A stretch of DNA of 64,000 nt from Ailurus styani (lineage: Eukaryota; Chordata; Mammalia; Carnivora; Ailuridae): positions 3,240,306 to 3,304,305 of the forward strand of contig LNAC01000108.1 in the NCBI GenBank assembly GCA_002007465.1. Direction: 5' to 3'. A program made the position numbers and the translations under genes. The notes below the pieces were generated by a model that made no database searches, was not told where the DNA came from, and was given only the letters and a program-made list of their open reading frames with translations. How positions within the stretch are numbered: position 1 is the first letter of the stretch; each line of letters starts with the position of its first letter. This document shows, in pieces, positions 55,211 through 64,000 of the stretch.

Positions 55211-55214
55211 AGAA

Positions 55215-55345
55215 TGAAATAAGCTTTAATGGTTGCATATTATACGCCAAGAACTTTGCATAATTATCTTATTTGGACTTCCAAAACAATTTCGAGGAGA
55301 GGAGAATGACATCCTTATTTTATTGTTGAAGAACTGAGGCTCAGG
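55215..55345 (-). repeat. MIR fragment, antisense
   Basis: The wording 'gcatattatacgccaagaactttgcataattatcttatttggacttccaaaacaatttcgaggagaggagaatgacatccttattttattgttgaagaactgaggctcaggg' is an inverted MIR. Confidence 0.7.
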
Positions 55346-55379
55346 GATGGCAGTGGTGGGGAAAGAAGCATACATCTGC

Positions 55380-55545
55380 TAAGTAACTTTTGGGTGCCAG
55401 GCATGGAGCTGGGGATCTCATCTGGGCTATCATGCCCACTTCATGCAGGAGGCAGTTCTGGGAAGTTAAATGGCTTGCCTATGGTCACAAATTCAATTGA
55501 ATGGCAGAGTTAACGTCACACTTAGATGTTCTTATTCCCAGAAAG
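55380..55545 (-). repeat. MIR-like fragment, antisense
   Basis: The phrases 'ttttgggtgccaggcatggagctgggg' and 'ggaagttaaatggcttgcctatggtcacaaattcaattgaatggcagag' are inverted MIR core and tail words. Confidence 0.55.
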
Positions 55546-56199
55546 TCCTGAGCTCTTTCCGCCCAAACATGCTGTCCCCTCTCCCTGGGGCCCTCTCCTT
55601 CAGGATGCTGTTAACCCAATGGGTGATCTAGTTGCTGCCCAGATTTAATTGTACTGGGTGTGCTCAGTGAGCTTATGTCTCCAGAAGGCCCAGAACAGTG
55701 ACTCCGAGGGGCTGGATGCTGGGATGGGCCTTTGAGGAAGATGCTTTTGGTCAATTGGACAGGGTGGGTAAGGGGCACATCTTCTGCCTCTCTTAAGAAT
55801 TCAAGCACAGTTGGAAGAAGGTGGCAGTGAGGCCTGAGGAGACCTCCTAATCCTGGGAATCCAAAGTGCCAGGTCATAAACCTAGAGTCTAAGCAGAAGG
55901 CATTCGGGGAAACCAAGACCCAAAGAGGAGCAAAGTCTTGCCTCAGGACAGACAGACAGACAATTGGAGGCATAGCTAGGAATGGAGTACAGATGAGATT
56001 CTGGACTCCTGTACAGTACTCTTGGCAGCTTCCACTCTGTTCCCTCCATTATGTATGTAATCCTGTCTTGGGGTGGATGAGGCTCTGGAGCAGGTAAAAG
56101 GGTGAGGGGGTAGGATGATGGAGGTGGAGGTAGGCAGATAGAAACAGGCAGGAGGTTGGATGTGGGACCTCTTTCTCAGTGTGGGACCCCCAAGGTAGC

Positions 56200-56245
56200 C
56201 AAGGCCATTGGGTATGTGTGTGTGTATCTGTGTGTGTAGGGAGTA
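56200..56245. repeat. Short (TG)n tract
   Basis: TATGTGTGTGTGTATCTGTGTGTGTAGG. The minus-strand frame across it (56049-56339) is not a gene. Confidence 0.75.
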
Positions 56246-56344
56246 GCCTCAAAGAATGCTTCCCCAGCATCATCGTGTCTCCCTGGGAGACCTGGGACAA
56301 CTCCCATTCTATCCACCTCTGTTGCCTTGGTAAAACCATCTTCT

Positions 56345-56461
56345 CACTGGAACTCTGATGTCAGCCTCCTTGAGGCTGTTTCACCAATTCTAACCTGTCC
56401 TCCACATCATGGCTACAGTTATCTTTGTAAAACAACTTCTGGTTAGCTCACCCCTGTTGAA
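56345..56461 (+). repeat. L2, left of LTR insertion
   Basis: The wording 'ctaacctgtcctccacatcatggctacagttatctttgtaaaacaacttctg' is L2 and is continued on the other side of the LTR at 56965. Confidence 0.65.
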
Positions 56462-56964
56462 ACCTTTGTATCAGTTAGCTGTTGCTGCCTAACAAACTAC
56501 CCCAACACACAGTGGCTTTAAAAACCCACCATTTTGTTTAGCTTATGATTTTCTTGGTCATCTGGGTGGTTGTTCTGATCTGGGCTGGCTCACTGATCTG
56601 GGCTCTATCATGGGTCTTCTGGTAGTTGGCTGGGGCTGCTGGTGGCTGTACGATTCAGGATCGTGTCAACTCGTTGGCAGGCTGTCAGTAATTTGGGCTG
56701 TTCTCTGGGACACCTCACTTCTTCTCCATGAAACTCTCAGGTTTGTTTCCATGGTGGTCTCTGGGCTCCAAGAACAGCAGGAGGGTGAGCCCTAATGCAT
56801 GACCATTTTACAAGGCTCTGCTTGCCTCACCTTTGCTAATGTCCTGCTTGCAAAAGTAAGTCACGGGCTGAGCCCAGATGTAACTGGGAGCTGGGGTGGA
56901 GAGACAGATTCCACCTCTTTATAGGAAGGGACAATTATGTCCATTTTTATAGTCTACCATAATC
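56462..56964 (-). mobile_element. MaLR-like LTR, antisense, inserted in L2
   Basis: The wording 'tatcagttagctgttgctgcctaacaaactaccccaacacacagtggctttaaa', 'catctgggtggttgttctgatctgggctggctcactg' and 'tttataggaagggacaattatgtccatttttatagtctaccataa' marks a full-length old MaLR-like LTR antisense. It separates two halves of one L2. Confidence 0.65.
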
Positions 56965-57300
56965 TTATGTGATTCTCCCGTGTTCTCAGAATAAAGTCCA
57001 GACTCCCTACCTTGTGTTCTGTGCCCTCTGTCATCTGCTCCCATATTGCCTTCCCATTACATACCCTATGCAAATCTTGCCTTGTGCATATTCCAGAATC
57101 CCACTAGTTTCAAGGCCCTTGCATGTGCTGATCCCTCTGGGATGCCTTCTCCACAACCAACCTCTCATCCCCAGCCTCAGGCCTATTCATTCTTCAAGGC
57201 CCAGCTCCAATGCCACATTTTTCTAGAAGCCTTTTCTACGTTATTTCCACCTGAATTCAACCTCACTTCCAGATCTCAGAGCCTTATGCCTGTGTCTCTG
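56965..57300 (+). repeat. L2, right of LTR insertion
   Basis: The wording 'agaataaagtccagactccctaccttgtgttctgtgccctctgtcatctgc', 'tcaaggcccttgcatgtgctgatccctctgggatgccttctcc', 'tcttcaaggcccagctccaatgcc' is L2 3' sequence. Confidence 0.75.
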
Positions 57301-57354
57301 TCAGATGTCTTTCCTGTTGTCTAGGGGCAGAGCTTGGCTGCTGGATGGCAGAGT

Positions 57355-57500
57355 GAGGGCCCTGGAGTGGGCTATCCAGGCTTTCACCCTGGCTTTGTCA
57401 CTGGCTGTTGGACCTCACTCATGTCACCTTAGCAATCTTAGCTTTGGCTTTCCCATTTATAAGAAGAGGTGGATAATAATGGTACAGGCTCCATAAGGTT
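57355..57500 (+). repeat. MIR fragment
   Basis: The phrase 'ggctttgtcactggctgttggacctcactcatgtcaccttagcaatcttagctttggctttcccatttataagaagaggtggataataatggtac' follows MIR order. Confidence 0.6.
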
Positions 57501-57554
57501 ATTCTACAAATCCACAGACGCTTGTGTCAAGTGCATAGCAGGGTGAATATGAAT

Positions 57555-57650
57555 TCCCACAGGCTGTAAGCACTTTGTGAGCAGAGACTATGTTGATTAA
57601 ATATCCTCCCTAGACCCAGCCCATGACTTGACATGGAGCAGGTGGGGGAG
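57555..57650 (+). repeat. L2 3' end fragment
   Basis: The phrase 'ggctgtaagcactttgtgagcagagactatgttgattaaatatcctccctagacccagcccatgacttgacatgg' is an L2 terminal motif. Confidence 0.55.
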
Positions 57651-57804
57651 ATCCTGGTGATCATTTTTGTGAATTGACATCTCCCCCAAATGATAACAGG
57701 CCCCTATAGGTGGAAGAGACACAGGGCTAGCCTGGGTTTGGCTTTTCCCTGACTCCTGTTAGTGTGGGACAAGGCTTAGAGCTGGGCCCACAGCCAGCAA
57801 TGAA

Positions 57805-58145
57805 GTGGATGCTAATAATATCATTATATGCTGAATAATTAACTGTCATTTAAATATTCATATGTTGTTGGGGGCAAGGCCTTTTATCAGCATCTGGGGA
57901 TGCATCGGTGGAGGAAGGAGATGGATGTCAGCAAGGCTGACTTTGCCTGTGAAGGGCGACCCGGGGTCCAGAGAGAGCTGTTGGAGTGGCCACCAGACAG
58001 TCAGCTAATATATAACTGTAATATCCCCACGTGATGAACTGCAATTTCATAAATGCTTGATGCATATGAGCAAGCCTAAAACAATATTGAAAGCATTAAT
58101 TTCATTTGACTAATGCTTATCTATATTTTATTCTGTTCCATCTTT
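57805..58145. promoter_or_regulatory. Candidate conserved non-coding block
   Basis: This A/T-rich, non-repetitive block has dense homeodomain-like words: ATAATATCATTATATGC, AATAATTAACTGTC, AAATATTCATATG, CCTTTTATCAGC, ATTTCATAAATGC, TGATGCATATGAGC (POU/homeodomain-type), GAAAGCATTAATTTC and TGACTAATGC. The texture is that of a deeply conserved developmental enhancer. Inference only. Confidence 0.45.
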
Positions 58146-58631
58146 AAAGAAGTCCCTCTTTCTTTTCTGCAAGGGGAGGTGGGGCCAGGGACCTGCAGAT
58201 GGGCTGGAGCAGAGGATTCTGGCCTGTTCCACAACCAGAGCTGCAGGCATGGGCTGGGAGCATGTGTGATGGGCTGTCCCTGAGCCTCAGAGCTCTGCCT
58301 TGGGTGGTTCTGCCTCTGGCTCTTTGGAAGAGCTCAGTGTCTCTGCTGGGGTCAGGGGAGAATGGTGTAGGGATCTACGTCCTGGCTAGGAATGCTGAGA
58401 TTGCCCACTTGTTTCTCTTAGGATGTGCCTGAGGGGTCTCTGCAGGGAGGGGTTTGAGAAGGCAGGGACTGTTACAAGGCAACTATCCCCTGATGGGGAA
58501 GAAAGAGGAGAAGGTGAGGGAGAAAGGTGAGCCTGGGGGGAGGTTGGAGGAGAGAAGGGAGAACGGGAAAGGCAGGAAACAGATGAGGATGTTTGTGCTG
58601 GGCGAGCTGCTACCCTGGAGGGAGGAGGCAG

Positions 58632-58785
58632 CTTGGCATGGTGATTAAGAGCAACGGTTCTAGATTTAGATGGTCCCGGGCTTGAGTTCTGGCTGTGCTG
58701 CTACTGATTTGTGAGCTTGAGCAAGGTCCTTACCTTCTCCAAGGTCCTCACCTTACAAATGGGAAAACAAGAGTATTTAACTGGT
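58632..58785 (+). repeat. MIR element
   Basis: The wording 'ttggcatggtgattaagagcaacggttctagatttagatggtcccgggcttgagttctggctgtgctgctactgatttgtgagcttgagcaaggtccttacc' is the 5' two-thirds of MIR. Confidence 0.85.
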
Positions 58786-58789
58786 ATCT

Positions 58790-58834
58790 ATTTCTGCACC
58801 AATCCTAACAAATTACCACAAACTTAGTGGCTTT
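58790..58834 (-). mobile_element. MaLR-like LTR, antisense, left part
   Basis: The phrase 'aatcctaacaaattaccacaaacttagtggcttta' is the typical LTR end wording. The LTR is broken by the CanSINE at 58835-59042 and continues to about 59285. Confidence 0.65.
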
Positions 58835-59042
58835 ATTTATTTATTTTTTTAGATTTTTTAAAAAATTTATTTATTTGACAGAGAGAGAGAGATCACAAGT
58901 GGGCAGAGAGGCAGGCAGAGAGAGGAGGAAGCAGGCTCCCTGCTGAGCAGAGAGCCCGATGTGGGTCTCGATCCCAGGACCCTGAGATCATGACCTGAGC
59001 CAAAGGCAGAAGCTTTAACCCACTGAGCCACCCAGGCACCCC
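58835..59042 (-). mobile_element. CanSINE, antisense, inserted in a MaLR-like LTR
   Basis: Full length, low divergence: a T-rich tail, GACAGAGAGAGAGAGATCACAAG, the mustelid-like GGCAGAGAGGCAGGCAGAG wording, and a GAGCCACCCAGGCACCCC head. The 16-bp target duplication AAACTTAGTGGCTTTA is at about 58819-58834 and 59043-59058. Confidence 0.9.
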
Positions 59043-59285
59043 AAACTTAGTGGCTTTAAATGACATGCATTTCTTATCATTTCTGTGGGTCAGGGGTTTG
59101 AACATGGCTGGATATATCATATACTGGAGATCGTGGGAGTGAGCTCTCATCGCCTATGCCATATTCTATTGATTAGAAGCAAGTCACAGGTACAGCCCTC
59201 ACTCATAGGAGGGGGTTGCATGTGGCGTGAACATCAGGAGGTGGGGATCACTGTAGAGTCTGCTCATCACAACCAACAATGGCAT
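59043..59285 (-). mobile_element. MaLR-like LTR, antisense, right part
   Basis: Continues 58790-58834: 'tttcttatcatttctgtgggtcaggggtttgaac', 'catattctattgattagaagcaagtcacaggtacagccctcactc'. Confidence 0.6.
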
Positions 59286-59289
59286 CCTG

Positions 59290-59480
59290 AATCCAGTCAG
59301 CGCCAGACAGTGTTGGAAGACCTTGGCATGGACTATCTCATATGATCTTCAACGACCCTGTGATCTCCTGTCATTACCACCACTGTCCTGACGAAGAAAT
59401 GGCAGCAGAGAGGTTAACTAACAACTCTACAGTCAGTAGCAAATAGAGTCTGCTTGTGAACCCCAGGCTCTTAGCCACCG
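59290..59480 (-). repeat. MIR-like element, antisense
   Basis: The phrases 'tgacgaagaaatggcagcagagaggttaactaac', 'agtcagtagcaaatagagtctgcttgtgaaccccaggctcttagcc' are inverted MIR wording. Confidence 0.6.
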
Positions 59481-59799
59481 TGAGACCAGTTGCACAGTGT
59501 TCCTTGTGCAGATAATCCACGTAAGACGTCCAGTTCAGGTCCTAGTACAAGACCTAAAAAATGTTACCCCCCAAGACTGACTAGTCTATGGCTTGTCTTC
59601 CTTGGCAGCCTCTGCTTGCATCCTTCCCCCAGGTGGGGGCCACATCCACAAATGCCTCACATGCCCAGGATAACCAGGCCTGATCCCAGAGCCCTGGAGA
59701 GCAAGATGGGGAGATAGTGGAATGACATGGTGTGTGTGTCACCTTCACCAGAAATACTCCCAGTCCATCTATTGATCTCTTAGGCCTCAGCTTAAAAGT

Positions 59800-60300
59800 C
59801 ACCTGTTTCCTATGGCTGCTGTAACAAATCAGCATAAACTTAGTGGTAATGAACACAGATTTATTTTTTCACAGTCCTGGGGGTTAGAAGTCCCAGGTGG
59901 GTCTCACTGGGCTAAAATCAAGGTCCTGGCAGGGCTGTGTTTCCTTCTAAGGGGTCTGGGGTAGAATCTGTTTTTTTTTTTTTTGTTCTGTTTTGTTTTG
60001 TTTTGCTTTGCTTTGTTTTGTCTTGCCTGTCCCGGGTTCTAGAGGCTACCTGTACTCCTTGGCTCATGGCCCCTTCCTCCATCGTCAAAGCCAGCAATGG
60101 CCAGTGGAGTCTTTCTCACATTGCATCCCTCTGTTTGGACCCTTCTTCGGCCTCTTGATGCTATAGGGCCCACCCACATAATCCAGGATAATCTCCCTAG
60201 TTTGGAGTCAGCTGATTAGCAACCTTAATTCTATCTGAGACCTTAATTTCCCATTTGCCATGTAATGTAACCTTTTCAGAGTTTCAGGTATTAGGTCATT
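59800..60300 (-). mobile_element. MaLR LTR (MLT1-type), antisense
   Basis: The wording 'tttcctatggctgctgtaacaaatcagcataaacttagtgg', 'cacagtcctgggggttagaagtcccaggtgggtctcactgggctaaaatcaaggtcctggcag', 'gggcccacccacataatccaggataatctccc', 'tttgccatgtaatgtaaccttttcagagtttcagg' is the reverse complement of an MLT1-type LTR. A (TTTTG)n tract at 59967-60025 interrupts it. Confidence 0.75.
59967..60025. repeat. T-run and (TTTTG)n microsatellite
   Basis: About 15 T followed by TGTTCTG and repeated TTTTG/CTTTG units. Located inside the LTR at 59800-60300. Confidence 0.9.
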
Positions 60301-60680
60301 GTTATGCACAGGATGTTTATGTGTCTCCTAGAGTCACCTTTAGAGACCCTACCCCGCGCAGTGTGGTGGTGTTAGGAGGTGGGACCTTCGGGAGGTAATT
60401 AGGATTAGATGAAGTCATGAGGGTGGGGCCTTCATGAATGGGATTGGTGCCCTTATAAAAGAGCCCCCAGAGAGCTCCCTGGTCCCATCCACTATGTGAA
60501 GACACAGCGAGAAGATGGCCATCTATGAACTAGGAAGTGGGCTCTCATCAGACTCTGAATCTGCTGGCACCTTGGTGTTGGACTTGCAGCCTCCAAGCCT
60601 GAGAAACACTCTCTGTTGTTTAAACCCGTCTGTCTATGATGTTTTGTTACAGCAGTCCAAACAGGCTAAGACAGACGTGA
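60301..60680 (+). mobile_element. MaLR-type LTR, sense
   Basis: The wording 'gtgttaggaggtgggaccttcgggaggtaattaggattagatgaagtcatgagggtggggccttcatgaatgggattggtgcccttataaaagagccc', 'agagagctccctggtcc', 'gtgaagacacagcgagaag', ending 'tgttttgttacagcagtccaaacaggctaagaca'. It contains a TATAAAA word (60455-60461) that is the LTR promoter TATA. Head-to-head with the LTR at 59800-60300. Confidence 0.8.
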
Positions 60681-61304
60681 TTATCTTTGGGGCCAGTCTC
60701 CGGCTACCACACTTCCGCAGGGGGTCTGGGTTGTGCCTGGAGCTCCTGCCGCTCCCTTTACTTCTCCATCACCACCCTTAGCCCACTTCCAGGGGTCTCA
60801 CACTCATATGCCCTGAGGGTCCAGGAGCCAATGTAGACAAATTCTCTGGGTGTAAGATAAAAAGGAGTGGGAGCACTGTGGCGAGAGAAAACTGATTTTG
60901 AATTAAAAAATGTTTAAAACCTGGTGGTGGCCAAATAACACCTTGGGTGGCACATTCCGCATGCACACTGTCTGTGTGCTCCTTGGGGTCTTGTTCGACT
61001 GTGAGCTCGCCGTGCAGGGAGGCCAGCACCTCGGGCATGTCCCTGAGCAGCTCGCTCAGGACAGGATTTTGGGCCGAAGCACCTTGTGTGGGGGCACAGG
61101 GAAGCCCCACTTGAGCTCCCTTGTCAGGTCCCTGGGCAGGTGCAACCAGTGTATTGTCCATGGTCCTGTCCCCAGCGCCTCTTCCAGTGCATGACCCACA
61201 GCACAATCGTGGACTAGATATTTGTTCAATGCATAAACGAATGAAACCCAGTGACTTCCTGCTCACTCTCTACCCTGTTCTGGGAAATATGACCCCCTTC
61301 CAAA

Positions 61305-61350
61305 GAGCTCAGCTTCTCTTTTTTTTTTTTTTTTGAGCTCAGCTTCTCTT
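61305..61350. repeat. Pure T14 insertion flanked by a perfect 16-bp direct repeat
   Basis: GAGCTCAGCTTCTCTT occurs at 61305-61320 and again at 61335-61350, separated by exactly 14 T. The structure is that of a target-site duplication around a poly(A)-only (here poly(T)) insertion, as produced by LINE-driven target-primed reverse transcription. Confidence 0.75.
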
Positions 61351-61374
61351 GACAGGCACCAGCCCCAGCCATAG

Positions 61375-61440
61375 GCACAGTGCGTGCGTGTGTGCGAGTG
61401 TGTATGTGTATATGCCTGTGCGTGTGCATGCACGTGCATC
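61375..61440. repeat. GT/CG-rich imperfect microsatellite
   Basis: GTGCGTGCGTGTGTGCGAGTGTGTATGTGTATATG and similar phrases follow one another. Reading frames through it are artefacts. Confidence 0.8.
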
Positions 61441-61592
61441 CATCAGAGGCTTCAGTGACTTGGAACCCAGGGTCTTGGCACCTTGTGAGAAATGGCATGG
61501 CCTATGACCCATGGGTCGGGGCCTGGGGCTGGAACACGGAGGGGGCTCCAGCTGCCCTTGCCGCTGCCCACCCCCTCCCCGTTCTCCCTCCC

Positions 61593-61607
61593 NNNNNNNN
61601 NNNNNNN
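61593..61607. other. Assembly gap (15 N)
   Basis: A short unresolved run in C-rich sequence (CCCCCTCCCCGTTCTCCCTCCC) directly before a probable conserved block. Confidence 1.
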
Positions 61608-62015
61608 CCGCATTCAAGATTCCCCGGAGGTCGGGCCTGGTGTAATTACAGGGTATCTGCTGCCTCCCTATAAATCGAATAGACTTTTTGGCCTTGTCAG
61701 ATTAAAACTTACCTATCAACCCGCCGCAGGCCTCTAGATCTCCCTAAATCTGTACTTGGGAGAGAATTTATGGCCAGGAATTGCATTTTGCAAAATGATT
61801 AAAGTTGCCAAACAGCCATAAAAAGTTGCAGGAGGAGATATGGTTTTTTTGAAAGTCTGCTTAATTTATAAGGGGTGGAAGGTTTATTGTCATTTAGAGT
61901 CCACGGCGAGGCAGCCATGGAGCGTTCGGCAGCAGCTGCGTACAGCTGCACTCGCTTTATGCCTTTTACATGTTTTTAAATTGCCCTGTTTGAATCCGGC
62001 CTTCTGCAGCGGCAG
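61608..62015. promoter_or_regulatory. Strong candidate conserved regulatory block
   Basis: It contains GGTGTAATTACAGGG, TTTATGGCC (61767-61775), the perfect 14-bp palindrome CATTTTGCAAAATG (61784-61797), GCCATAAA (61815-61822), GCTTAATTTATAAGG, TTTATTGTCATT, two CAGCTG E-boxes 10 bp apart (61933-61938 and 61943-61948) and CTTTATGCC (61955-61963). TTTATGGC/GCCATAAA resembles CDX/posterior-HOX sites. No repeat is recognised, and motif density and A/T texture are typical of developmental enhancers. Function is inferred. Confidence 0.55.
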
Positions 62016-62329
62016 AAACGCCCTGGCGGCCCCCGGCTTGTAGGAGAGAGGCTGCCCCCCATCCCATACCCCCCCTCCCTACTCTGAGGCTCAGGCCTCA
62101 CTCATCCCATTCTCCAACGCCCCCCCCCACTCCAGGCTCACGTTCCCGCGGCAGCAGTGGGAGTTTCCAGCTGATCTTGTCCCACGAGGGTCACCCTGTC
62201 CCATCTCGCAGTCCTCTGCTGGTCCCCCACCCCGCCCCCTGAAATGGTAACGAATACTCACAGGTGTAGAGGCTTTTAAGTTTATAGGTGATTTCCTGTG
62301 TAGTATGTTAGTACTTATCACCCCAGATT

Positions 62330-62405
62330 AAATGATTAAATGAGATAAAACACGGAAAGCTCTAAATGTTACCTAGTGAGCTAATAAATAGAATCATGGC
62401 TCCCA
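62330..62405 (+). repeat. MIR 3' fragment
   Basis: The phrase 'aaatgagataaaacacggaaagctctaaatgttacctagtgagctaataaa' is the MIR 3' end. Confidence 0.5.
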
Positions 62406-62565
62406 TTTACTGACCACTTACCAGGTGCGAAGACCACTGCTCCAAGCTTCACATGCATTAATTCATATAATCCTCCCTGCCATCCTGGGAGGTGACTGTG
62501 AGTTATTTCTGTGCTTTAGAAAGCTGAACGAGCTTAAGCCTCGGGTCATGCACTAAATACACAAT
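62405..62565 (-). repeat. MIR element, antisense
   Basis: The phrase 'tttactgaccacttaccaggtgcgaagaccactgctccaagcttcacatgcattaattcatataatcctcc' is an inverted MIR. Confidence 0.75.
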
Positions 62566-62589
62566 GAATATTAGCTATTATTTTTAATA

Positions 62590-62680
62590 TTATCAGGGCA
62601 GGAGCCTTACCTGATAGTTTTGCTTCCAGCTTGTACATAGTAGGTGCTCAGTAAGGACAGTTGAACGCAAGCATGCATGG
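62590..62680 (+). repeat. L2 3' end fragment
   Basis: The phrase 'cagggcaggagccttacctgatagttttgcttccagcttgtacatagtaggtgctcagtaag' is the L2 terminus. Confidence 0.65.
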
Positions 62681-62724
62681 GCTCTACCATTGTCATTGTC
62701 GGTCTGATTGCCCCAGTGGCCCAT

Positions 62725-62830
62725 GGATACAAGGGTTAGGCTCTGTTCACCTTCCATTTAACCCTAGTACTAAACCCAGTGCCAAGCACAAGATAGATGC
62801 TCTTTACATACATGAAAAATGATCAAATAA
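62725..62830 (+). repeat. L2 3' end fragment
   Basis: The phrase 'tctgttcaccttccatttaaccctagtactaaacccagtgccaagcacaagatagatgctc' resembles the L2 terminus. A second short L2 end beside the previous one. Confidence 0.5.
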
Positions 62831-62844
62831 GTCCAATCCTGACC

Positions 62845-62972
62845 ATGATCCCACGAAGAAGGTATTAGAAATTCTATCTCACAGAGGAGGAATTTGAAGC
62901 AGAGAGGGAGTTTGACACCTACTCACAGCATACTGATGGAGGCAGAGCCAGGGTTTTGGATTCCAAGTCCTG
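62845..62972 (-). repeat. MIR fragment, antisense
   Basis: The phrase 'tctcacagaggaggaatttgaagcagagagggagtttgac...gatggaggcagagccagggttttggattccaag' is an inverted MIR core. Confidence 0.65.
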
Positions 62973-63044
62973 TGGGTGTTTTTGTTTTTGTTTTCTTATC
63001 ACAACCCATGAGGTATTTGGGATAGATTCAGAAATTTTTCTTCT

Positions 63045-63230
63045 TCATTATTATATCTAATATTTATTAAATGCGGATCATTCACTGTGTCTGCAGAAAT
63101 CATGCCAAGTGATCCTCCCAACATACTTGAAAAATATATATTATTTATCCCATTTTATAAATGTGGAAATTGAGGCACAAAGAGGTCCAGTAGTAATTGG
63201 CTGAGCTGAAGCTTAAGCCTGGGTGTGTGT
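63045..63230 (-). repeat. MIR element, antisense
   Basis: The wording 'aatatttattaaatgcggatcattcactgtgtctgcagaaatcatgccaagtgatcc', 'tttatcccattttataaatgtggaaattgaggcacaaagagg', 'ttggctgagctgaagcttaagcctgg' is MIR reversed. Confidence 0.75.
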
Positions 63231-63289
63231 GACCCCCAGACGCGGACAATTACAATTAGGGTGACAACTGTTCTAATGAGGAGTATCTC

Positions 63290-63480
63290 CAAATCCAGAC
63301 TGACAGGAGGCAGAGGAGTCTCAGGAAGGGCCTCCTGGAGGAGGTGATTTCTAAGCTGACATTTGGAGGATGAGTAGGGATTTGCCAGATAAGCCACAGG
63401 GACTTCTATTCCAGGAAGAGGGAACAGCACAGAGGCAAGAAAGGGCAAGGCCAGTTGAAGGATGTGAATGTTTCAGTCTG
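63290..63480 (+). repeat. Ancient mammalian repeat, family unresolved
   Basis: The wording 'ggaagggcctcctggaggaggtgatttctaagctgacatttggaggatgagtagggatttgcc', 'ttctattccaggaagagggaacagcacagaggcaagaaagg' matches the ancient repeat noted at 13965, 35600 and 41960. Confidence 0.5.
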
Positions 63481-63891
63481 GTCAGAGGCAGTCCTGAATT
63501 CTTTCTGGCATCAGAGGCAGTGCAGTCCTGGCTTCACCTCTCGGGGCTACAGAGATGTTCAAGGTCGGGGAGGAGCAGGTAGGTTGTGCATCGGCTGCTC
63601 CCCAAGGTCTCCATCATCTTTACCCACATTCTCTCTCTCAGAGTCATGCTCACTTACTTCCTCCAAGCACCAGGGGAGTGGGCAGCTGCCTGCTGGTCTA
63701 TGATAGATGAATCAGGCCCACTTGGATTTGACCCAGAGCTCTCAAACTTGCCTCTGTCCCTCCCTCCATCTTTTGGGATTTTCTCCCTTGCTTCCCACAG
63801 TATGGCATGGGGGTGACAGAGCCTCCTCTTCTGCTTTCCTTATCTCTCAATGTTCCAAGATTTGGAGCACAAGACTCCTCCAGGATCTTTA

Positions 63892-64000
63892 CTCATTCAT
63901 TCATTCATTCATTCACTCACTCACTCATTCATTCATTCGTTCAACAAATATGTTTTGAGTGCCTAATATGTTCCAGGTACTATTCTAGGGGCTAGAAACA
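63892..64000 (+). repeat. (CATT)n microsatellite and start of an old repeat
   Basis: CATTCATTCATTCATTCATT and CACTCACTCACT runs (63895-63943) are followed by 'caacaaatatgttttgagtgcctaatatgttccaggtactattctaggggctagaaaca', wording seen at the start of a widespread old repeat cut off by the window end. Confidence 0.75.

Overview
The window is mammalian nuclear DNA from the order Carnivora. The marker is a set of CanSINE (SINEC, tRNA-Lys-derived) copies, plus L1 3' ends with a carnivore-type 3' UTR. The best preserved SINE (38570-38768) ends in a CT-rich tail followed by a 'CTGCCTGCCTCTCTGCC...TTGTGATCTCT' module and an AATAAA-rich tail. From memory of such repeats this points to a musteloid, most likely a mustelid (mink, ferret, badger or otter group), but a repeat-library search is needed to fix the species.

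I find no convincing protein-coding exon, tRNA, rRNA or other host gene. The open reading frames are short, overlap on both strands, and follow GC-rich sequence or repeats. The only real coding relics are the C-terminal end of an L1 ORF2 (45205-45810) and a badly broken ERVL-type pol with a dUTPase-like remnant (about 31640-35330). The window therefore reads as an intergenic or deep intronic stretch, a possible regulatory landscape.

Layout. (1) About 1-22000 is GC-rich, CpG-containing and poor in young repeats, with only two CanSINEs. It holds several blocks that look like conserved regulatory DNA: an octamer/homeodomain cluster (175-300), a block with a perfect 12-bp inverted repeat around TGACATCA (6225-6400), a pair of near-identical 0.1-kb blocks 1.7 kb apart (16165-16265 and 17851-17955), and a small CpG island followed by a MEF2/CArG-like block (19500-20100). 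(2) About 22500-60700 is richer in A+T and packed with repeats: L2, MIR, MaLR/ERVL LTRs, hAT-Charlie elements, most of the CanSINEs and all of the L1 3' ends. Several insertions are nested and have readable target-site duplications. (3) About 61600-62010 is again a likely strongly conserved regulatory block, followed by old MIR/L2 fragments to the end.

There are three assembly gaps: 15897-16018, a single N at 45810, and 61593-61607. No new biological system is demonstrated. The most interesting signals are the duplicated block, the dyad-symmetric elements and a pure poly(T) insertion flanked by a perfect 16-bp duplication. Repeat families and conservation were judged by eye, without alignments or database searches.
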